Shown: positions 44,084 through 52,120 of the stretch, piece after piece | Layout: each line of letters begins with the position of its first letter | How positions within the stretch are numbered: position 1 is the first letter of the stretch | DNA from: Bacillota bacterium | GTDB lineage: Bacteria; Bacillota; Clostridia; Christensenellales; SZUA-584 | Reading direction: 5' to 3' | DNA: 64,000 bases | NCBI GenBank assembly: GCA_023428025.1 | Contig: JAEYZN010000019.1 | Span: 1-64,000, forward strand | Notes under the pieces: generated by a model | What the model saw: only the letters and a program-made list of their open reading frames with translations | Told to the model about the DNA's origin: nothing | The model's database searches: none | Made by a program: the position numbers and the translations under genes

Positions 44084-44665
44084 ATGAAGATCGTGGATGC
44101 AAGAGGGGAAACCTGTCCGGTTCCCGTGATCATGCTGAAAAAGGCGCTGAAAGAGACGACGGGCGAAAACATAAAAGCCATCGTGGACAACGAGCTGTCT
44201 AAAGAGAACATAGAAAAGATGCTGGGCGAGCTCAACATCCCATTCGACTCATCCAAAGAGCAGAACGACTATGTGGTTGAGGTGAGGCTGGTCGACGCCG
44301 AGCCCGAAGCCGTCAACAACGCTCCGAGAAAAGAGGGCGTTATCGTGCTGTCGTCGAATGAGATGGGCCGGGGAAACGCTGAGCTCGGCAAAACGCTGAT
44401 GAAGAATTTCCTGTACGCGCTGACTGAATCTGACGAGCTACCCGCCACGATACTGATGTATAACGCGGGCGTCAAGCTGGCCAGCGAGAATCCGGACACC
44501 ATCGAAGACCTGAAAAAGCTGGAACAGCGGGGTGTGAAGGCGATGGCCTGCGGGCTTTGCCTGAACTACTATGGACTGCAGGACAAGCTTCAGGTGGGCA
44601 GCGTCACCAATATGTACGCGATCGTGCAGGCGAAGCTGTCCGCCGGCAAGCTGATACAGATCTGA
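44084..44665 (+). CDS. yedF: Selenium metabolism protein YedF (TusA-like plus DsrE-like domains)
   Basis: This 193-residue protein has an N-terminal SirA/TusA-like domain with the CPVP motif (C11 in RGETCPVPVIMLKKAL) and a C-terminal DsrE-like part with conserved cysteines in MACGLCLNYYGL. In selenium-using anaerobes this two-domain form accompanies SelD and is thought to handle reactive selenium or sulfur. The gene starts three bases after the selD stop and leads directly into the DUF3343 gene. The exact role (carrier or donor to SelD or the hydroxylase) is unproven. Confidence 0.92.
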   Translation: MKIVDARGETCPVPVIMLKKALKETTGENIKAIVDNELSKENIEKMLGELNIPFDSSKEQNDYVVEVRLVDAEPEAVNNAPRKEGVIVLSSNEMGRGNAELGKTLMKNFLYALTESDELPATILMYNAGVKLASENPDTIEDLKKLEQRGVKAMACGLCLNYYGLQDKLQVGSVTNMYAIVQAKLSAGKLIQI

Positions 44666-44667
44666 CG

Positions 44668-44934
44668 ATGGCGGGTGCGGACAAAGAAACGTATTATATG
44701 ATCTGCTTCGATTCCAGCCAGCGCGCGATACAGATGGAACGCCAGCTTGCGGGCGAATTCGCTGGCCTCCGTCTGGTGCCCATACCACAGGAGATCAGCG
44801 CGAATTGCGGGCTGGGTATTAAGGTCGGAACCGAACAGTTTCCGTTTCTGAAGAAGCGCGTGCTGGGGGAGAAGGTTTATCTGGTGACAAGAGAAGGCAG
44901 CAAAAGAAGCGTGATAGAATGGAAAACGATCTGA
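44668..44934 (+). CDS. DUF3343 small protein, putative Se/S carrier
   Basis: This 88-residue protein reads MAGADKETYYMICFDSSQRA, then LVPIPQEISANCGLGIKV, which is the DUF3343 core: a conserved cysteine after a beta strand and a glycine loop. The family is annotated as a putative Se/S carrier-like protein and often lies beside selD, yedF or cysteine desulfurase genes. It starts two bases after yedF and overlaps the cysteine desulfurase by 16 bases, so the products are probably made together. A role passing persulfide/selenide from the desulfurase to SelD or YedF is an inference. Confidence 0.85.
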   Translation: MAGADKETYYMICFDSSQRAIQMERQLAGEFAGLRLVPIPQEISANCGLGIKVGTEQFPFLKKRVLGEKVYLVTREGSKRSVIEWKTI

Positions 44935-46070
44935 TCTATTTTGATAACGCCGCCACCACATTGAAGAAGCCGGAATGCGTTTACAGCGCCTTTATCGATG
45001 CGGCCAAAAGCTTCTCCAACATGGGCCGGGGCGTCAGTGCGCTTTCCATCAGAACATCGCAGGCGGCTTACGATACCCGTGAGGAGATCGCAGGCCTTTT
45101 TCATATCGGCAACCCTCTGCGGATAGGTTTCACAAAGAACGCGACGGAAGCGCTGAACGTGGGCATATTCGGGTTGCTGAACAGCGGAGACCATGTGGTG
45201 TCCACGGTGTGCGAGCACAATTCGGTGCTGCGTCCGCTTTTCAGAATACAGAAGGACAGGGGCGTGCAGGTCACGCTGGTTGAGTGCAGCCGGGATGGAG
45301 ATATCTCACCGGAGGATATCCGCAAAGCTGTCAGGAAAGATACCCGGCTCATCGTGATGACGCACGTATCCAATGTGACGGGCACGGTGTTCGATATCAA
45401 AGAGATCGGCCGCATCGCGAAAGAGAACAACATCGTATTCTTTCTGGACGCCACGCAGAGCGCCGGCGTCTGGGATATCGATGTGGATGAGGCGGGCATC
45501 GATATGCTGGCCTTTACCGCGCATAAGCACCTCTTTTCATTTCAGGGCCTGGGCGGGCTGTACGTGAGGGCGGGCATCAGGCTGAAGCCGCTGATGCTGG
45601 GCGGTAGTACGTTCGATTCCACGGTGCTTGACCCTGAGCTGGACATGCCGGAACTGACGGAGGCGGGCACTCAGAACATGCCGGGCATTTATTCGCTGAA
45701 AAAATCCATTGGGTTTATTCAAAGCCATAGAGAGCGTATCCAGGCAAAGGAAGCCGAACTCACCGCTTATTTTCTGAAAAGAATAAAAGAGATTCTATAT
45801 ATGAAAGTGCTTGGCAGGCAAACGGCGGACGGCAGGACGGCGCTGTTTTCACTGATCAGCGAGAAATACGATATCCGTGATATTGCTGAGTATCTTGAAG
45901 AGCGCTTCAATATCGTTGTCAGGGTGGGGCTGCACTGCGCGCCGCTGATCCATAGCTTTATTGGCAGCGAAAAGTCCGGAACGCTGCGCGTCAGCCTGTC
46001 CTGCTTCAATGAGCTTTGGGAAATCGATAAGCTGATAGATGGACTTAAAGAATTCGCCCGACGCGCCTGA
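44919..46070 (+). CDS. Cysteine desulfurase / selenocysteine lyase family protein
   Basis: This 383-residue class V PLP enzyme opens with LIYFDNAATTLKKPE, carries the PLP lysine K203 in AFTAHKHLFSFQGLGGLYV and the persulfide-forming cysteine C340 in RVGLHCAPLIHSFIG. It belongs to the compact cysteine desulfurase family found with SelD and YedF in clostridia, and probably supplies sulfide or selenide (from cysteine or selenocysteine) within the same operon. The ATG lies within the end of the DUF3343 gene. Its stop is 9 bases from the stop of the convergent xdhC-like gene, and no terminator was seen there. Confidence 0.92.
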   Translation: MENDLIYFDNAATTLKKPECVYSAFIDAAKSFSNMGRGVSALSIRTSQAAYDTREEIAGLFHIGNPLRIGFTKNATEALNVGIFGLLNSGDHVVSTVCEHNSVLRPLFRIQKDRGVQVTLVECSRDGDISPEDIRKAVRKDTRLIVMTHVSNVTGTVFDIKEIGRIAKENNIVFFLDATQSAGVWDIDVDEAGIDMLAFTAHKHLFSFQGLGGLYVRAGIRLKPLMLGGSTFDSTVLDPELDMPELTEAGTQNMPGIYSLKKSIGFIQSHRERIQAKEAELTAYFLKRIKEILYMKVLGRQTADGRTALFSLISEKYDIRDIAEYLEERFNIVVRVGLHCAPLIHSFIGSEKSGTLRVSLSCFNELWEIDKLIDGLKEFARRA

Positions 46071-46079
46071 TCATAAGAA

Positions 46080-46871
46080 TCAGCCGCCCGGAAGCGACCG
46101 CATATGCATGAGCTTTCCTTCATTTTTGATGAGCAGTATTTCGCTCATGATGCTCAGCGCGATCTCGGCAGGCTGGCCGCCGCCCAGCGCAATGCCGATG
46201 GGGGTATAGACGGCGTCCAGCTTCTCTTTTGGGATCCCTTTCTGCTCAAGATTCTTAAGCATGACGGCCACCTTGTTTCGGCTGCCGATCACGCCGAGAT
46301 ACTTCGGGTCTTTTTGTATCATGTGATAAAGAGCCAGCTCATCGCACCGATGCCCGTGCGTCGCGATGACCACATAGGTCGTCGGCTGCGAGATGACGAG
46401 GTTCTTGCATTCTTCGCCGATATCACCCACCAGTATTTTTCTGGCGTGGGCATAATGCTGCCGCGCCGCGACCGCCTCCCGGTCGTCGATCACGGTCACG
46501 TCGTAACCCAGAATGTCGGCATATTGATAGAGCATGCGGCCAATATGGCCCGCACCCACCAACACAAGCTGGATCGCGGGGCTGTACACCTTGATGAAGA
46601 TCTCGACCTCACCGCCGCAATCCATGCCGAGATCTTCTTTCAGGTCAAAATGAACCGCGCTGCTCGTGTTCCTCTCAATGCTCTCCCGGGCCTTTTTGAC
46701 GGAAATATACTCCAGATTGCCGCCGCCGATGGTGCCGCCGATATTACCGGTACTGTCGACCAGCATCTCTTTTCCCACTTCGGCGGGTGTGGAACCGCCG
46801 GCGGAGGTGACGGTCACCAGCGCGACAGACTTGTTCTGACTGATAAGCTCCGGAATTCTTTCAATCAACAT
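46080..46871 (-). CDS. xdhC: XdhC/CoxI-family molybdenum hydroxylase accessory protein
   Basis: This 263-residue protein has an N-terminal XdhC/CoxI domain (SVALVTVTSAGGSTPAEVGKEMLV, IGGTIGGGNLEY) and a C-terminal Rossmann domain (LVLVGAGHIGRMLYQYADILGYDVTVIDDR, VIATHGHRCDELAL, LGVIGSRNKV). The family binds molybdenum cofactor and inserts it, with its terminal sulfur or selenium ligand, into xanthine dehydrogenase-type enzymes. AAAGGAGA supports the ATG at 46871; an upstream in-frame ATG at 46904 lies in yqeB. It overlaps yqeB by 11 bases and is the last gene of a minus-strand trio. Confidence 0.92.
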   Translation of the reverse strand: MLIERIPELISQNKSVALVTVTSAGGSTPAEVGKEMLVDSTGNIGGTIGGGNLEYISVKKARESIERNTSSAVHFDLKEDLGMDCGGEVEIFIKVYSPAIQLVLVGAGHIGRMLYQYADILGYDVTVIDDREAVAARQHYAHARKILVGDIGEECKNLVISQPTTYVVIATHGHRCDELALYHMIQKDPKYLGVIGSRNKVAVMLKNLEQKGIPKEKLDAVYTPIGIALGGGQPAEIALSIMSEILLIKNEGKLMHMRSLPGG

Positions 46872-47670
46872 GGCAGTCTCCTTTGCTGAGATGGTTGATG
46901 GCAAACAATGCGCCGAAGCCCACCATGCGGGCCTTGTCGGATATGGTGAAGCAATGATCGTGCACGTCGCGCGGGTCGACGTCAGCGATCTTGAACCCTT
47001 CCGTCACGCAATGCCCGTCGCGGATGATGCCCCGTAGCGTGCCGCTGATCTTGGCCCTCACCGGCGCGTCATCCACGAAGGCGATGGCTTCGCCCGCCTG
47101 AACGCTGTCGCCGATTTGCCGCAGGCAGCGGATGACGCCCTCCTTCGGGGAGTGGTTGACCCGTTCGATGCCATAGCCGTTGATGACGCCGGGGATGCCC
47201 GTATCCGCTTCCGCCATGCCGTCGAATATCGCGCGTCCGATATTGTGGCCGCGCGCCGTTTCGACAACGGCATGGACATCCCGACCAGCGCAAAAGCCGG
47301 GGCCGATGCCGACCACGATGTCGGCCATATCCATGGTGGTTCCGAGATTGGTTTTGGCGACGATGGCGTCCACCACGATATCCGGATGCAGCTCGCCGAT
47401 GACCCGGCTTTGCGGGTCCACCACGATGGGGACGAAGCCGCTCTGGAGCACACCGCAGATTTGCGCCGGATCGTCGCAGCGTATGCCGGTGATATTCTCC
47501 ACGGTGGCCCGGCCTTCATAGACGGCTTCGCTCAGCGCCACGGTCCTTCGGATGGCCGTCGGCTTTTCGATTTCGGTGGCGACGACAAGGACTCCAAAGT
47601 TCCTGAGTATATAGATGATTCCTGTGGCGAGGTCGCCTGCGCCCCTCACGACCGCGAGCCGTTGTTTCAT
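46861..47670 (-). CDS. yqeB: Selenium-dependent molybdenum hydroxylase accessory protein YqeB
   Basis: This 269-residue protein has the opening VVRGAGDLATGIIYILRNFG and the later VDAIVAKTNLGTTMDMADIVVGIGPGFCAGRDVHAVVETARGHNIGR that define the EF2563/YqeB family. The family is a marker for organisms with labile-selenium molybdenum hydroxylases; biochemical function is not settled, and it may act in adding selenium to the cofactor. It overlaps yqeC by four bases upstream and xdhC by 11 downstream. The C-terminal half contains a biotinyl/lipoyl-like beta hammerhead pattern (GDSVQAGEAIAFVDDAPVRAKISGTLRG). Confidence 0.93.
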   Translation of the reverse strand: MKQRLAVVRGAGDLATGIIYILRNFGVLVVATEIEKPTAIRRTVALSEAVYEGRATVENITGIRCDDPAQICGVLQSGFVPIVVDPQSRVIGELHPDIVVDAIVAKTNLGTTMDMADIVVGIGPGFCAGRDVHAVVETARGHNIGRAIFDGMAEADTGIPGVINGYGIERVNHSPKEGVIRCLRQIGDSVQAGEAIAFVDDAPVRAKISGTLRGIIRDGHCVTEGFKIADVDPRDVHDHCFTISDKARMVGFGALFAINHLSKGDCHVD

Positions 47671-48368
47671 GTGTCCACTCCGATATATCTGCGATAGAAT
47701 TCCTCAAACCAATCAACGTTGTAACCCGTGACCAAGATCGGATATGAAGAAAGCCGAGCCATGCTCTGGACCTGCTTTTTGACTTCGCTATTAATTGTAT
47801 CGCATTTGTTCAAAAAAACAACCTTGGGGACAGAAGCGGGTGCAGACTTAAAAAGTCCGCCCGGATGGTTGATCAGACTGAGCGCATGCGAGATGGTGAT
47901 GGACTCGTCCAGGCTTGCGCCCGTGACGGCGGCGAAAAGCTCTTTTCGATGGACGACATCATCCGATAACGGCTGGCCGAGGCTGTCGAGGCCGATCACG
48001 CCGATGATCAGATCGACGTCCGGAGGATAGACAGGCTCGGTGTCATTCGGGATTTTGATGGGTTTCCTGTTGGCGCCGTCGGCCTCCACGACGATATCAT
48101 CGAACAGATGGAGACCGGATATCGTTTGGATGTCTTCCGGGCTGTACCCCTTCAGCTTTTGATGGTCCAGCAAGCGCCTGGCTGCCACAAGAAAAGAAGC
48201 GTCAGCTTTGATACAGTCAGGTTCGCCTAAATAGACCTCACCAAACGGAGGCATCAGTATCTTTGTGGTGGTGGTGAACAGCACCTTGCGCCCCATGCCT
48301 GCAAGCCTTTTTCCAATGATATGGCTGACAGTGGTTTTGCCGCCTGCGCCGACAACCGCAATGATCAT
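47667..48368 (-). CDS. yqeC: Selenium-dependent hydroxylase accessory protein YqeC
   Basis: This 233-residue P-loop protein starts MIIAVVGAGGKTTVSHIIGKRL (Walker A about 5-13) and contains FTTTTKI and VEADGANRKPIKIPNDTEPVYP, hallmarks of the YqeC family, which occurs with selenium-dependent molybdenum hydroxylases. It is likely a nucleotide-dependent maturation factor. It is first in the minus-strand trio yqeC-yqeB-xdhC and faces the purine operon across a 340-base divergent regulatory region. Confidence 0.92.
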   Translation of the reverse strand: MIIAVVGAGGKTTVSHIIGKRLAGMGRKVLFTTTTKILMPPFGEVYLGEPDCIKADASFLVAARRLLDHQKLKGYSPEDIQTISGLHLFDDIVVEADGANRKPIKIPNDTEPVYPPDVDLIIGVIGLDSLGQPLSDDVVHRKELFAAVTGASLDESITISHALSLINHPGGLFKSAPASVPKVVFLNKCDTINSEVKKQVQSMARLSSYPILVTGYNVDWFEEFYRRYIGVDT

Positions 48369-48514
48369 CTGTTATCCCGCTTTTCCTGTATTGTATGCCT
48401 GTATTCTAAATGAAATAAAACCCAATGACAATGAAAAAGCTCAATGAGATTATGACGGAACATCATGAAACAGCTGAAATCTACCGAAAATATGAATACG
48501 TATGGCAACATCCG

Positions 48515-48543
48515 TTGACAAAGCCAATGGAAGATGATACATT
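48515..48543 (+). promoter_or_regulatory. Sigma-A promoter of the purine degradation operon
   Basis: TTGACA (48515-48520) and TACATT (48538-48543) are separated by exactly 17 bases. Transcription would start near 48550, leaving about 160 bases of leader before ygeY. Confidence 0.7.
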
Positions 48544-48648
48544 CAAATCATAAAAATATTTTGGCAACTAAAAAATTTTTGTAAATCGGGATTGGCGACG
48601 ATGCTATATTCTTTAGACAGGCACGGCTTCAATAACGCTTCTGTCAGT

Positions 48649-48676
48649 TAAGGCAATGCTTTTATTGCCTTATTTT
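48649..48676 (+). terminator. Terminator-like hairpin in the leader of ygeY
   Basis: TAAGGCAAT (48649-48657) pairs perfectly with ATTGCCTTA (48664-48672) around a 6-base loop and is followed by TTTT. It lies between promoter and first gene, 33 bases before the ATG, so it can act as a transcription attenuator for the whole operon. Confidence 0.6.
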
Positions 48677-48708
48677 ATATTGAAATAATATTAAGGGGAA
48701 TAAAAATT

Positions 48709-49911
48709 ATGGATTTTGCATTGATCAAGCAAGCGGCTGAAAATTACAGCAAACAGATGACAAGGTTTTTGAGAGACCTCATCGCGATTCCGGGCGAGAG
48801 CGCTGGCGAAGAGAAGGTGATCGCTCGCATCAAGCAGGAGATGGAGGCGGTCGGGTTCGACAAAGTCGTCGTCGACAAGATGGGTAACGTGCTGGGCACC
48901 ATGGGAGACGGCGAGAAGATTATCGCGTATGACGCGCACATCGACACCGTGGGCATCGGCAACATCGACAACTGGACGTTCGACCCGTATCAGGGCTTCG
49001 AAACCGATGAGGAGATCGGCGGACGCGGCGCGTCCGACCAGCTGGGCGGCATCGTGAGCGCGGTGTACGGGGCCAAGATCATGAAGGACTTAGGGTTGCT
49101 GGCCGGATACACGGTGCTGGTGACGGGTACGGTGCAGGAGGAAGACTGCGACGGCCTTTGCTGGCAGTACATCATCAACGAAGACAAGGTGAAACCGGAA
49201 TTCGTCGTGGTCACCGAGCCGACGGACGGCAACATATACAGAGGCCAGCGCGGCCGCATGGAGATCCGTGTGGACGTCAAGGGCATCTCGTGCCACGGCT
49301 CCGCGCCCGAGCGCGGCGACAACGCGATCTACAAGATGGCGGAGATCATCTCCGAGGTGAAGGAACTCAACGAGCGGCTGCATTTTGACCCGTTCCTCGG
49401 CAAGGGGACGCTGGCGGTTTCGGAGATATTCTTCACATCCCCGTCGCGTTGCGCCGTGGCAGACAGCTGCGCGATCTCCATCGACCGCCGTTTGACGGAC
49501 GGCGAGACGTATGAGTCGGCGCTGGAGGAGATCAGGGCGCTGCCGTCGGTGAAAAAGTTTGACGCCGTTGTGTCGATGTACAAATACGACAGACCGTCCT
49601 ACACCGGCCTTGTGTACCCCACGGACTGCTACTTCCCGACATGGGTGTCCCCGGCGGACCACATCGCCACCACGTCGATGGTGGACGCCTATGAGGGCAT
49701 GTACGGCACCCCCGTTGTGGACAAGTGGACGTTCTCGACCAACGGCGTGTCCATCATGGGTCGGTACGGCATTCCCTGTATCGGCTTCGGCCCCGGCAAG
49801 GAAGCGCAGGCGCACGCGCCCAACGAGAAGACCTGGAAGGCTGACCTCGTGAAGTGCGCGGCCGTTTACGCGGCTCTCCCCGAATGCTACAGCAAAAGAG
49901 ACAACAAATAA
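48709..49911 (+). CDS. ygeY: YgeY, M20-family hydrolase of the purine/selenium cluster
   Basis: This 400-residue M20 metallopeptidase-like hydrolase has H77 and D79 in [10 protein letters not shown], the bridging-site glutamates in [10 protein letters not shown], and [16 protein letters not shown]. The family is annotated as putative selenium metabolism hydrolase and has been linked to anaerobic purine breakdown, where it probably hydrolyses an open-chain ureido or amidino intermediate. TTAAGGGGAAT precedes the ATG. It is the first gene of an operon that runs without terminators to 62059 or beyond. The true substrate is not established from sequence. Confidence 0.93.
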   Translation: MDFALIKQAAENYSKQMTRFLRDLIAIPGESAGEEKVIARIKQEMEAVGFDKVVVDKMGNVLGTMGDGEKIIAYDAHIDTVGIGNIDNWTFDPYQGFETDEEIGGRGASDQLGGIVSAVYGAKIMKDLGLLAGYTVLVTGTVQEEDCDGLCWQYIINEDKVKPEFVVVTEPTDGNIYRGQRGRMEIRVDVKGISCHGSAPERGDNAIYKMAEIISEVKELNERLHFDPFLGKGTLAVSEIFFTSPSRCAVADSCAISIDRRLTDGETYESALEEIRALPSVKKFDAVVSMYKYDRPSYTGLVYPTDCYFPTWVSPADHIATTSMVDAYEGMYGTPVVDKWTFSTNGVSIMGRYGIPCIGFGPGKEAQAHAPNEKTWKADLVKCAAVYAALPECYSKRDNK

Positions 49912-49932
49912 CGATATTGGAGGAATGGCATA

Positions 49933-51132
49933 ATGAGCGACATGAATAAGCTGGTAGAGACGATAGACGGTTTGAACTTAAGGGACATGTACAACAACGA
50001 CTTTCTGCTCACCTGGGAAAAGACGGACGACGAGATACAGGGCGTTTTCCAGGTGGCCGAGCTGCTGAGAAAAATGCGGGAGAACAACATCTCCTCGCGC
50101 ATTTTCGACAGCGGCCTCGCGATCTCGCTGTTCAGAGACAACTCCACGCGCACACGGTTCAGTTTTGCCAGCGCCTGCAATCTGCTGGGCCTGACGGTAC
50201 AGGATTTTGACGAGGGCAAATCGCAGATCGCGCACGGTGAAACAGTCCGCGAAACGGCCAACATGATCTCATTCATGGCGGACGTCATCGGCATCCGCGA
50301 CGACATGTATATCGGCAAGGGCAACACCTATATGCGCAATGTGTCCAGCTACGTGCAGCAGGGCCATGAAGACGGCGTGCTGGAGCAGCGGCCCACGTTG
50401 GTCAACCTGCAGTGCGATATCGACCATCCCACGCAGGCGATGGCGGATATGCTGCACATCATCAAGCACTTCGGCGGCGTGGAGAACCTGAAGGGCAAGA
50501 AGATCGCCATGACATGGGCCTACTCGCCGTCTTACGGCAAGCCTCTGTCGGTGCCGCAGGGCGTGATCGGCCTGATGTCCCGCTTCGGCATGGATGTGGC
50601 GCTGGCACATCCGGAAGGCTATGAGGTGATGGGCGAGGTTGAGGAAGTGGCGAAGAAGAACGCGGCGGCTTCGGGCGGCAGCTTTATAAAGACCAACAGC
50701 ATGCAGGAAGCCTTCAAGGACGCGGATATCGTTTATCCCAAGAGCTGGGCGCCCTATGCGGCGATGGAGAAGCGCACGGACATGTACGGCAACGGTGATT
50801 TCGATGGCATCAAGGCGCTGGAGAAGGAACTGCTGGCGCACAACGCGCTGCATAAGGACTGGGAATGCACCGAAGAGATGATTGGCCTGACCAGGAACAA
50901 GGAAGCGCTCTACCTGCACTGCCTCCCGGCGGACATCACCGACGTGTCGTGCGCGCAGGGCGAAGTGGCCGCAAGCGTGTTTGATCGCTACCGTGTGCCG
51001 CTGTACAAGGAAGCGGGCAACAAGCCGTACATCATCGCCGCAATGATCCTCTTGAGCAAGGTTAAAGAACCGGGCGCCGTTTTGAAGAGCCTGATCGACA
51101 AAGAGTCTCCTCGGGGTCCCCGGAAAGCGTAG
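49933..51132 (+). CDS. ygeW: YgeW, knotted carbamoyltransferase of the purine cluster
   Basis: This 399-residue member of the aspartate/ornithine carbamoyltransferase superfamily has the carbamoyl-phosphate loop STRTR at 71-75 (LFRDNSTRTRFSF), DHPTQAMADMLHI-like sequence and the second-domain HCLPADI. In anaerobic purine degradation it is thought to split a carbamoylated intermediate to carbamoyl phosphate, which the next gene converts to ATP. TTGGAGGAAT precedes the ATG. The last residues (SPRGPRKA) and the TAG stop are encoded by a palindromic repeat, so the natural C-terminus appears to have been rewritten by the repeat. Confidence 0.93.
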   Translation: MSDMNKLVETIDGLNLRDMYNNDFLLTWEKTDDEIQGVFQVAELLRKMRENNISSRIFDSGLAISLFRDNSTRTRFSFASACNLLGLTVQDFDEGKSQIAHGETVRETANMISFMADVIGIRDDMYIGKGNTYMRNVSSYVQQGHEDGVLEQRPTLVNLQCDIDHPTQAMADMLHIIKHFGGVENLKGKKIAMTWAYSPSYGKPLSVPQGVIGLMSRFGMDVALAHPEGYEVMGEVEEVAKKNAAASGGSFIKTNSMQEAFKDADIVYPKSWAPYAAMEKRTDMYGNGDFDGIKALEKELLAHNALHKDWECTEEMIGLTRNKEALYLHCLPADITDVSCAQGEVAASVFDRYRVPLYKEAGNKPYIIAAMILLSKVKEPGAVLKSLIDKESPRGPRKA

Positions 51133-51142
51133 CTTTCTGGGG
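51112..51142. repeat. Palindromic repeat, single copy, overlapping the end of ygeW
   Basis: CGGGGTCCCCGG (51112-51123) runs into a hairpin with GAAAGC/GCTTTC arms around GTA, closed by CCCC/GGGG and one G-T wobble pair, ending at 51142. In reverse complement it has the same layout as the three copies at 60434-60548, but with a different stem sequence that keeps pairing. The stop codon of ygeW lies in its loop and arm. Confidence 0.75.
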
Positions 51143-51166
51143 CAGGGAGATGGATAGGATGATTGT

Positions 51167-52093
51167 GTGAATAAAAGAATCGTGATTGCCCTGGGCGGCA
51201 ACGCGCTGGGAGAAAATCTGTCCGAGCAGATGGTGGCCATCCGCAACACGAGCAAGAAAATCGTCGAGCTCGTTAGAGAAGGCTACCAAGTGGTGGTCAC
51301 ACACGGCAACGGCCCACAGGTGGGGCTGATGACCGACTGCTTCGACACCTATAAGATCGACCACGACATCGACCGATTCACGATGTCGGTCTGCGTCAGC
51401 ATCACGCAAGGCTATATCGGCTACGACCTGCAGAACATGCTGCGCGAGGAACTGCTCAACCAGGGGCTGCATATCCCTGTGTCCACCGTCATCACGCAGG
51501 TGGTCGTGGACCCGGACGATGTGGCGTTTCAGGAGCCCACCAAGCCCATTGGGCTGTACCTCACCGAAGAGCAGGCTGAGAAGCGCCGCCAGATGGGCGA
51601 GGCGCTGGCGCAATTCCCCAAAGGCTGGCGCCAGGTGGTGGCTTCGCCCGAACCGCAGCACATCGTGGAGAGCGAAACCATCCGCGTGCTGCTGGAGGCC
51701 GGGCAGGTGGTCATCGCATGCGGCGGCGGCGGCATACCGGTGAAACAGATTGGCAACCGCTTAAAAGGCGTGGAGGCCATCATCGATAAGGACTTCACCA
51801 GCGCCAAGCTCGCTAAATTGATCGACGCGGATTATTTTGTTATACTGACGGCAGTGGAGAAGGTGGCGCTCAACTACGGCAAGGAGAACGAGCAGTGGCT
51901 CGATCACCTGACGCTCAGCGAAGCGCAGAAATACATCGACGAAGGCCATTTCGGTAAGGGCTCCATGCTGCCCAAGGTGAAGGCGGCGATGCGCGTGGTG
52001 CAGGGTAAGCCGTCGTGCAGGGCGCTGATCACGTCGCTCGACAAGCTGATGGATGGACTTCAGGGCAGGACAGGGACTGTCATCGAACCGTAA
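51167..52093 (+). CDS. arcC: Carbamate kinase
   Basis: This 308-residue amino acid kinase-fold enzyme transfers phosphate from carbamoyl phosphate to ADP, giving ATP, CO2 and ammonia. Family motifs are IVIALGGNALG at the start, VVTHGNGPQVG, and ACGGGGIPV with VEAIIDKDFTSAKLA. The GTG start at 51167 has only a poor ribosome site (AGGAT), and the upstream palindromic repeat lies between it and ygeW. Its place after the carbamoyltransferase indicates energy conservation from purine or ureido compounds. It equals YqeA of the E. coli purine cluster in context. Confidence 0.94.
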   Translation: MNKRIVIALGGNALGENLSEQMVAIRNTSKKIVELVREGYQVVVTHGNGPQVGLMTDCFDTYKIDHDIDRFTMSVCVSITQGYIGYDLQNMLREELLNQGLHIPVSTVITQVVVDPDDVAFQEPTKPIGLYLTEEQAEKRRQMGEALAQFPKGWRQVVASPEPQHIVESETIRVLLEAGQVVIACGGGGIPVKQIGNRLKGVEAIIDKDFTSAKLAKLIDADYFVILTAVEKVALNYGKENEQWLDHLTLSEAQKYIDEGHFGKGSMLPKVKAAMRVVQGKPSCRALITSLDKLMDGLQGRTGTVIEP

Positions 52094-52120
52094 GGTAAGG
52101 ATGACGGAAAGGATACGGCT

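Larger units (their letters stand above)
48369..48708. other. Divergent control region between yqeC and the purine operon
   Basis: This is a 340-base AT-rich gap without a credible gene. On the plus strand it contains a strong promoter and a leader of about 160 bases with a terminator-like hairpin, listed separately. A small stem GACAG (48616-48620) with CTGTC (48641-48645) lies ahead of that hairpin and could be part of a switching structure. I could not match the leader to a known riboswitch class. Confidence 0.6.

Noticed and set aside
46104..46889. 261-codon plus-strand frame opposite the xdhC-like gene
   Set aside because: Histidine- and aspartate-rich antisense shadow without start signals; the minus-strand frame carries the clear XdhC motifs.
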